Shown here piece after piece: positions 56,977-64,000 of a stretch of DNA of 64,000 nucleotides. The notes beneath the pieces were generated by a model. That model saw nothing but the letters and a program-made list of their open reading frames with translations, had not been told where the DNA came from and ran no database searches. A program made the translations under genes and the position numbers. The stretch is from Gordonia alkanivorans NBRC 16433 (GTDB lineage Bacteria > Actinomycetota > Actinomycetes > Mycobacteriales > Mycobacteriaceae): positions 1 to 64,000 of the forward strand of contig NZ_BACI01000017.1 of NCBI RefSeq assembly GCF_000225505.1, written 5' to 3'. Numbering within the stretch: the first letter of the stretch is position 1; each line of letters opens with the position of its first letter.

Positions 56977-58836
56977 TCATGGCGTCGGGGCGTTCTCGGC
57001 CGGTTCCGGGGACTCCTCCGGTGCCCCGGTTCTGCGACGACGCCATCGGCGCGGCGAACGGTCCTCGAAGAAGAGTGCGGTGAGTGCTGCGACCATGATC
57101 ACACCGGCCAGAAGCCCCTGTGCGAGAACGACTCCGCTGGTGTTGGAGCTCGTGGGCATCACGACGATGGCGATGATCGCGGATGCCGCGATGGTCGAGA
57201 TCCGGAACCACGCTCCCGTCGCCCACGCCGCGAGCGGGATCACCGCCCAGAGGAGATACCAGGCCTGGACGAACGGGAAGAACAGGATGAATGTGGCCAT
57301 TGACACACCGAGTGCGCCGAGGGGGTGCAGGCGTCCGCCAAGGGTCGCGAGCATCCACCGGATGATGAACAGACCCGCGACGAGCTGACCGATCGGGCGT
57401 GCGACGTCGAGGATCGCCTGGGTGTGCTCTCCAAGTCCGAGCGTCACACCGATCCGACCCGTCGTCACCCCGAGCAGCGTCGGCATCGACATCCACGACC
57501 GGACGATCTCGCCGGTGGAGAGCGTGCCCGTCCAGCCGAATCCGAGCCCGGTGGCCAGCGAGATACCAACCATCACGATGCCCAGGACGACCACGTAGAA
57601 CGCCGCGGAGACTCCGAGGGCGTACACGGACCATTTCGATCGGGTCCACCATTCGCGGATCGGCGCGTGCCGCAGAGCCGGCAGCGTGGCGCCCCAACGC
57701 ATCGCCAGGGCGATCCCGACGAAACCGAGCGCGAGCATGGAGGCGACCTTGATCATCGCCGACGCCGCGATCACCGCGCCGCCGGCGATCAGTATCCAGC
57801 CGGCACTTGTGGGTATCAGCGTTCCCGGCTTCCGTAACCGGTCGACGCCGTAGATGGCGCGGAAGCTCAGCTCGAGGCCGACGAGCATCAGGCCGAGCAT
57901 GAGTGCCTCGTTGTGGATGCCGCCCACCAGATGCAGGATCACCAGCGGGTTCATCGCACCGAGCCACAGGGCGGCGACCGAGGACACCCCGCAGCGCTTC
58001 GCGAGACGCGGCAACGCCCACACGATGAGCGCGACACCGATCAGTGCGACGATGCGGTGCAGGAAGATCGCCGCGGTGATGTTCGCCCCGGTGATATTGG
58101 TGATGCCCTCGCCGATCCACAGGAACAGCGGTCCGTAGGGCGCGGGGGTGTCGCGCCAGAGGTTGGGCACGGATCGGGTGAGGATGTGATCGACCCCGAG
58201 GCCGCGGACGGGACTGACCGAGTACGGGTCCATGCCGCGGAAGGCGATCGCGCTCTGGGCGAGATAGGAGTAGACGTCCTTGCTCAGCAGCGGGGGAGCC
58301 AGCACGATCGGCGTGATCCACAGCATGAGCGTCCGGTCGGCCTGGCGTCGGCTCATCCGCCGTTCCGGACTGCGTCCGTGACGGACCTCGACGCTGAAGC
58401 GGCCGACCGCGAAGCGGCCGATCAGAAGCCAGGCGACCACGAGAGTGATGGTGCCGCCGATGGAGAGGGCGAGCGCGGTCCCGAACATCCGCGATGGCAG
58501 CGACAGCACGCGCATGCCGGCGACCGGGTTCTGCAGTACGGGCACCGCGCCGGTGCCGAGCGCGCCGATCAGGATCAGAACCGAACCGGTGGCTCCGAAC
58601 AGCTTGATGCGGCGGAGGCGACGGGTCTCCGCGGCGTTGAGGGGGCCGACCTCGCGCTCGTCGTCGTGTAGCCGGGCGATGGCCTTGCCGTAGTCGCCGC
58701 GCTGCTCGGTGGCGTCGCCGTCGGTTCCGGCGGGACGCTGTTTACGCAGTCCGAGGTAGTCGAGTACGGCGAGCAGGTGATTCCACACGAGTCCGAAGAA
58801 GTCCGGCACGCGGCGGCCAGCTGTGGTTTCGGGCAC
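56977..58836 (-). CDS. mptB: alpha-(1->6)-mannopyranosyltransferase MptB-like
   Basis: A polytopic GT-C glycosyltransferase of 619 aa with about 13 membrane helices. It matches by position and sequence style M. tuberculosis Rv1459c (MptB), which builds the alpha-1,6-mannan core of lipomannan and lipoarabinomannan from polyprenyl-phosphomannose. The periplasmic loop after the first helices carries PLLSKDVYSYLAQSAIA, with the acidic residue typical of GT-C enzymes, then RDTPAPYGPLFLWI and HLVGGIHNEALMLGLML. The GTG at 58836 is preferred over 58896 because TACAGT ends 6 nt before it. Confidence 0.88.
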   Translation of the reverse strand: MPETTAGRRVPDFFGLVWNHLLAVLDYLGLRKQRPAGTDGDATEQRGDYGKAIARLHDDEREVGPLNAAETRRLRRIKLFGATGSVLILIGALGTGAVPVLQNPVAGMRVLSLPSRMFGTALALSIGGTITLVVAWLLIGRFAVGRFSVEVRHGRSPERRMSRRQADRTLMLWITPIVLAPPLLSKDVYSYLAQSAIAFRGMDPYSVSPVRGLGVDHILTRSVPNLWRDTPAPYGPLFLWIGEGITNITGANITAAIFLHRIVALIGVALIVWALPRLAKRCGVSSVAALWLGAMNPLVILHLVGGIHNEALMLGLMLVGLELSFRAIYGVDRLRKPGTLIPTSAGWILIAGGAVIAASAMIKVASMLALGFVGIALAMRWGATLPALRHAPIREWWTRSKWSVYALGVSAAFYVVVLGIVMVGISLATGLGFGWTGTLSTGEIVRSWMSMPTLLGVTTGRIGVTLGLGEHTQAILDVARPIGQLVAGLFIIRWMLATLGGRLHPLGALGVSMATFILFFPFVQAWYLLWAVIPLAAWATGAWFRISTIAASAIIAIVVMPTSSNTSGVVLAQGLLAGVIMVAALTALFFEDRSPRRWRRRRTGAPEESPEPAENAPTP

Positions 58837-58842
58837 ACGACG

Positions 58843-58848
58843 ACTGTA
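58843..58848 (-). promoter_or_regulatory. -10 hexamer of a leaderless promoter for mptB
   Basis: On the minus strand TACAGT is followed by 6 nt and GTG 58836. Confidence 0.4.
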
Positions 58849-58926
58849 ATCGGCGGCGCCCGATACCTCGCGACCACCCTTTATCCGGACAATCACGACA
58901 CCGCTGACGAACTCGGACGCAGCGCT

Positions 58927-58938
58927 AAGGGCACCCTT
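58927..58938. promoter_or_regulatory. short palindrome in the mptB-sufR gap
   Basis: AAGGGCACCCTT is a 5-bp inverted repeat with a 2-nt centre, about 38 nt upstream of the sufR start. It may bind a regulator of the suf operon; none is assigned. Confidence 0.3.
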
Positions 58939-58964
58939 GCTGGCAGGGCGGAATCAATTACGTC

Positions 58965-58979
58965 ACACTCGTGTTGTGA
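58965..58979 (+). promoter_or_regulatory. SufR operator overlapping the sufR start
   Basis: ACACT-CGTGT-TGTGA matches the ACACT-N5-TGTGA site reported for M. tuberculosis SufR (recalled). It covers the putative -10 (CACACT, 58964-58969) and the GTG start codon, an arrangement suited to autorepression. Confidence 0.7.
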
Positions 58980-59791
58980 AAACCATGCGGAACGATGTTG
59001 TGCTGCCCTCGGGCGGCGGCGATGCCGTGCCCTCCGCTGGTACGGCAACCACTCGCGCGCCCCTCGGTGCCGATGCGCACCACGATGGTCAGACGCGTGA
59101 TGCGGTGGTGAACCTGCTCGTCGAGGACGGCCCGCTGACCGCGAGCGAGATCGGTGAGCGCCTCGGTATCTCCGCCGCCGGAGTGCGTCGTCACCTCGAC
59201 GCGCTCACCAGTGCCGGGGACATCGAGGTCGCCTCGACCGGGTTCGGTCAGCGTCGCGGTCGTGGACGCGGTCGACCGGCGAAGTGGTTCCAGCTCACGG
59301 CGGAGGGGCGCGGCAAGATGCGCCACGCCTACGACGACCTCGCCGGTGCCGCGATGCGCAAGCTCCGTGACCTCGGTGGCCACGACGCCGTCGCCGAGTT
59401 CGCGCGGGAACGTGTCGAACGGATCGTCGCCGACGTGTCGCCGAGCGCCGACCCGGTCACGGTCTCCGACACGGTCGAGGAGATCGCCGACGCGTTGACC
59501 AGCGCGGGATACGCGACCAACACCCGGCAGGTCGGCAACGGCATCCAGATCTGCCAGCACCACTGCCCGGTGGCGCACGTCGCCACCGAGTTCCCCGAAC
59601 TCTGTGAGGCCGAGACCGCGGTCTTCACCGAGCTGCTCGGCACGCATGTGCAGCGCCTGGCCACCATCGCCAACGGTGACTGCGCCTGCACCACCCACGT
59701 GCCGATCCACCCGCCGCCGGAGGCTCCACCGTCTCCCCGGCACGGGACCTCACAGACACTGCCCACGACAACCCGAAAGGCCACGCGATGA
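58976..59791 (+). CDS. sufR: iron-sulfur transcriptional repressor SufR
   Basis: DeoR/ArsR-type winged-helix regulator (271 aa) that carries an Fe-S cluster and represses the suf operon when clusters are plentiful. The HTH is at about 57-80 ([21 protein letters not shown]), followed by a basic [11 protein letters not shown] wing. Cluster-ligand cysteines are seen at C193, C197, C210, C236 and C238 (CQHHC, LCEAE, DCAC). Starts at TTG 58937 and ATG 58985 are alternatives; GTG 58976 is chosen because a CACACT hexamer lies 6 nt upstream. Its stop overlaps the sufB start by ATGA. Confidence 0.92.
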   Translation: MKTMRNDVVLPSGGGDAVPSAGTATTRAPLGADAHHDGQTRDAVVNLLVEDGPLTASEIGERLGISAAGVRRHLDALTSAGDIEVASTGFGQRRGRGRGRPAKWFQLTAEGRGKMRHAYDDLAGAAMRKLRDLGGHDAVAEFARERVERIVADVSPSADPVTVSDTVEEIADALTSAGYATNTRQVGNGIQICQHHCPVAHVATEFPELCEAETAVFTELLGTHVQRLATIANGDCACTTHVPIHPPPEAPPSPRHGTSQTLPTTTRKATR

Positions 59792-61242
59792 CCGTCACCG
59801 ATCCGGCCGCCACCACGCCGACCGCCCCGGCTCCCCTCACGCAGGAAGAGACGATTGCCGCGCTCGGCAAGTACGGCTACGGCTGGGCCGACTCCGACGT
59901 GGCCGGCGCCAGCGCCAAGCGCGGACTGTCCCCGGCGGTCGTCGCCGACATCTCGGCCAAGAAGAGCGAACCCGAGTGGATGCTCGAGCAGCGGCTCAAG
60001 GCACTGAAGATCTTCGACAAGAAGCCGATGCCGCACTGGGGCGCCGGACTCGAGGGCATCGACTTCGACAACATCAAGTACTTCGTGCGGTCCAGCGAGA
60101 AGCAGGCCGCCACGTGGGAAGACCTGCCCGAGGACATCAAGAACACCTACGACAAGCTCGGAATCCCCGAGGCGGAGAAGCAGCGCCTGGTCTCCGGTGT
60201 CGCCGCCCAGTACGAGTCCGAGGTCGTGTACCACTCGATCCGTGAGGATCTCGAGAAGCAGGGCGTGATCTTCCTCGACACCGACACCGCGCTCAAGGAG
60301 CACCCGGAGATCTTCCAGGAGTACTTCGGTTCGGTCATCCCGGCCGGCGACAACAAGTTCTCCGCGCTGAACACCGCGGTCTGGTCCGGTGGCTCGTTCA
60401 TCTACGTCCCGCCCGGCGTCCACGTCGACATCCCGCTCCAGGCCTACTTCCGGATCAACACCGAGAACATGGGTCAGTTCGAGCGCACGCTGATCATCGT
60501 CGACGAGGGTGCTTACGTGCACTACGTCGAGGGTTGTACCGCGCCGATCTACAAGACCGACTCGCTGCACTCCGCGGTCGTCGAGATCATCGTGAAGAAG
60601 GGCGGCCGCTGCCGCTACACGACCATCCAGAACTGGTCGAACAACGTCTACAACCTGGTGACCAAGCGCGCCAAGGCCGAGGCCGGCGCCACCATGGAGT
60701 GGGTCGACGGCAACATCGGCTCGAAGGTCACCATGAAGTACCCGGCGGTCTGGCTGACCGGTGAACACGCGAAGGGCGAGGTCCTCTCGGTCGCCTTCGC
60801 CGGCCCCGGCCAGCACCAGGACACCGGCTCCAAGATGGTCCACCTCGCACCGAACACCTCGAGCAACATCATCTCGAAGTCGGTGGCCCGCGGTGGTGGC
60901 CGCGCTTCCTACCGCGGCCTGATCAAGGTCAACAACGGAGCGCACGGCAGCCGTTCGACGGTGAAATGCGATGCGCTGCTGGTCGACACCATCTCCCGCA
61001 GTGATACCTACCCCTACGTCGACATCCGCGAGGACGACGTGACGATGGGGCACGAGGCGACCGTCTCGAAGGTCAGCGACGATCAGCTCTTCTACCTGAT
61101 GAGCCGTGGTCTGACCGAGGACGAGGCGATGGCCATGGTGGTCCGCGGCTTCGTCGAGCCGATCGCCAAGGAACTCCCGATGGAATACGCGCTCGAGCTC
61201 AACCGCCTGATCGAGCTTCAGATGGAAGGAGCCGTCGGCTGA
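59788..61242 (+). CDS. sufB: Fe-S cluster assembly scaffold SufB
   Basis: Forms the SufBC2D scaffold on which Fe-S clusters are built. The 484-aa protein has the usual N-terminal helical part and the right-handed beta-helix core with VEGCTAPIY and [16 protein letters not shown] segments; the candidate cluster/sulfur-acceptor cysteine CDALLVD is retained. There is no intein, unlike the M. tuberculosis SufB, which is interrupted by one. The ATG overlaps the sufR stop, so SufR and SufB are made together. Confidence 0.96.
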   Translation: MTVTDPAATTPTAPAPLTQEETIAALGKYGYGWADSDVAGASAKRGLSPAVVADISAKKSEPEWMLEQRLKALKIFDKKPMPHWGAGLEGIDFDNIKYFVRSSEKQAATWEDLPEDIKNTYDKLGIPEAEKQRLVSGVAAQYESEVVYHSIREDLEKQGVIFLDTDTALKEHPEIFQEYFGSVIPAGDNKFSALNTAVWSGGSFIYVPPGVHVDIPLQAYFRINTENMGQFERTLIIVDEGAYVHYVEGCTAPIYKTDSLHSAVVEIIVKKGGRCRYTTIQNWSNNVYNLVTKRAKAEAGATMEWVDGNIGSKVTMKYPAVWLTGEHAKGEVLSVAFAGPGQHQDTGSKMVHLAPNTSSNIISKSVARGGGRASYRGLIKVNNGAHGSRSTVKCDALLVDTISRSDTYPYVDIREDDVTMGHEATVSKVSDDQLFYLMSRGLTEDEAMAMVVRGFVEPIAKELPMEYALELNRLIELQMEGAVG

Positions 61243-62429
61243 TGGCCGATCCGACACTCCCGGTTTCGACACCGGGATCGCATTCGCCTGTCGTCAACAA
61301 GGGTGAACTGTTCACCTCGTTCGACGTCAACGCCTTCGAGGTGCCCAGCCCTCGCGAAGAGGCCTGGCGCTTCACCCCGTTCCGCCGACTGCGCGGTCTG
61401 CACGACGGTTCCGCGCAGCGGACCTGCGAGGCCACCGTGGATGTTTCCGGAGTCGCCGACGGCGTCACGGTGGAGACCGTGGGTCGCGAGGACGAGCGCC
61501 TCGGCCAGGGCGGCGTGCCCTTCGACCGGGTTGCCGCACAGGCGTACTCGTCGTTCACCCAGGCCACGGTCGTCACCGTCGGCCGCGAGGTCGAGCTGTC
61601 CGAGCCGGTCACCATCACGATCACCGGACCCGGTGAGGGCGAGACCGCCTTCGGTCACACCCAGGTCCGGCTCGAGCCCTTCGCCCGCGCCGTCGTGGTG
61701 CTGGACCAGAAGGGCGGCGGAACCTTCGCCGAGAACGTCGAGTTCGTCGTCGGCGACAGTGCCGCGCTCACCGTCGTCAACGTCCACGACTGGGATGACG
61801 ATGCCGTGCACGTCGTCACCCATCACGTGCGCACCGGCCGCGACGCCGTGGTCCGCCACTTCGCGGTCAGCTTCGGCGGCAACCTCGTTCGGCTCTCGCC
61901 GATCGTCCACTACGACGCGCCGGGCGGCGACGTCGAGATGTGGGGTCTGTACTTCGCCGACGCCGGACAGCATCTCGAGCAGCGTCTGCTCGTCGACCAC
62001 AGCCAGCCCAACTGCCGCTCGAACGTGGTGTACAAGGGTGCGCTGCAGGGCGATACGACCGGCGACCGGTCGCGTGAGGCGCACACCGTCTGGATCGGCG
62101 ACGTGCTGATCCGCGCCGAGGCCGAGGGAACCGACACCTTCGAGCTCAACCGCAACCTGGTGCTCACCGACAACGCCCGCGCCGACTCGGTGCCGAACCT
62201 CGAGATCGAGACCGGTGAGATCGTCGGTGCCGGCCACGCCAGTGCCACCGGACGTTTCGACGACGAGCAGCTGTTCTACCTGCAGGCTCGCGGCATCCCC
62301 GAGGATCAGGCGCGCCGTCTGGTCATCCGCGGATTCTTCGGCGAGGTGATCGCCAAGATCGGTGTGCCCGAGCTCCGCGAGCGTCTGTCCGCCGCCGTCG
62401 AGCGCGAGCTCGAACTCTCCGGCGCCTGA
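61242..62429 (+). CDS. sufD: Fe-S cluster assembly protein SufD
   Basis: Structural paralogue of SufB and third subunit of the scaffold; it helps iron acquisition. The 395-aa protein has an N-terminal segment that includes PSPREEAWRFTPFRRL, the beta-helix core, and the C-terminal LFYLQARGIPEDQARRLVIRGFF signature shared with SufB. The conserved histidine used for cluster binding lies in the VGAGHASATGRFD stretch. The ATG overlaps the sufB stop (TGATG). Confidence 0.95.
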   Translation: MADPTLPVSTPGSHSPVVNKGELFTSFDVNAFEVPSPREEAWRFTPFRRLRGLHDGSAQRTCEATVDVSGVADGVTVETVGREDERLGQGGVPFDRVAAQAYSSFTQATVVTVGREVELSEPVTITITGPGEGETAFGHTQVRLEPFARAVVVLDQKGGGTFAENVEFVVGDSAALTVVNVHDWDDDAVHVVTHHVRTGRDAVVRHFAVSFGGNLVRLSPIVHYDAPGGDVEMWGLYFADAGQHLEQRLLVDHSQPNCRSNVVYKGALQGDTTGDRSREAHTVWIGDVLIRAEAEGTDTFELNRNLVLTDNARADSVPNLEIETGEIVGAGHASATGRFDDEQLFYLQARGIPEDQARRLVIRGFFGEVIAKIGVPELRERLSAAVERELELSGA

Positions 62430-62484
62430 CCAGCGTCCGCGCCTGACTCAAACCTCCCACAGCCTGTTAGAGAGAACTCAGAAC

Positions 62485-64000
<1,516 letters not shown>

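Noticed and set aside
59329..61272. 647-codon open frame antisense to sufR/sufB
   Set aside because: Composition artefact; no start signal or domains.

Overview
The window is a GC-rich, high-coding-density chromosomal segment of a mycolic-acid actinobacterium. Gordonia or a close relative in Mycobacteriales/Corynebacteriales is the best fit. The evidence is MihF, the WhiA/RapZ/YvcK trio, OpcA beside Zwf, MptB, SufR in front of sufBDCS, a helicase-motif-less PriA, and a gene order that largely follows M. tuberculosis Rv1379-Rv1464 (recalled, not searched). The genus is an inference; no rRNA gene is present to confirm it. I see no tRNA, rRNA, CRISPR array, insertion sequence or replication origin.

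Layout. 33-2811: a small membrane protein diverges from pepQ-efp-nusB. 2832-11821: terminator, PyrR-controlled leader, then the pyrimidine operon pyrR-pyrB-pyrC-(PH-like membrane protein)-carA-carB-pyrF. 12306-20581: mihF-gmk-rpoZ-coaBC, metK-priA-fmt-rsmB. 20582-27790: a roughly 7 kb accessory block at the rsmB/rpe junction, with a RibD/DHFR-like reductase, an SRPBCC-ArsR operon with a clear palindromic operator, a DUF222/HNH nuclease-like protein, a GNAT, and a three-gene cassette (WXG-like small protein, 839-aa effector-like protein with its own N-terminal WXG-like domain, lipoprotein-like protein). 27844-34903: rpe-ribD, FMN riboswitch, ribE-ribBA-ribH-(PH-like protein), uvrC. 34896-37926: rapZ-yvcK-whiA. 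38084-44427: gap-pgk-tpiA, secG, ppc. 44444-51330 (minus strand): ppnP, then tkt-tal-zwf-opcA-pgl, the pentose phosphate operon. 51571-58836: ctaB, a quinone oxidoreductase, an unknown 123-aa protein, ctaA with an ABC exporter, mptB. 58976-64000: sufR-sufB-sufD-sufC-sufS, with sufS cut by the window end.

How it fits together. Most of the window is housekeeping: pyrimidine, riboflavin and SAM/CoA synthesis, lower glycolysis, the pentose phosphate pathway, heme A synthesis and Fe-S assembly. Two biosynthetic operons have recognisable RNA switches: a PyrR-binding hairpin that occludes the pyrR Shine-Dalgarno, and an FMN riboswitch before ribE. Many transcription units look leaderless, with a TANNNT-like -10 hexamer ending 6-8 nt before the start codon; this settled several start choices. 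The likeliest site of new biology is the WXG/effector/lipoprotein cassette at 24191-27790, whose distal half is visibly less GC-rich than its neighbours.
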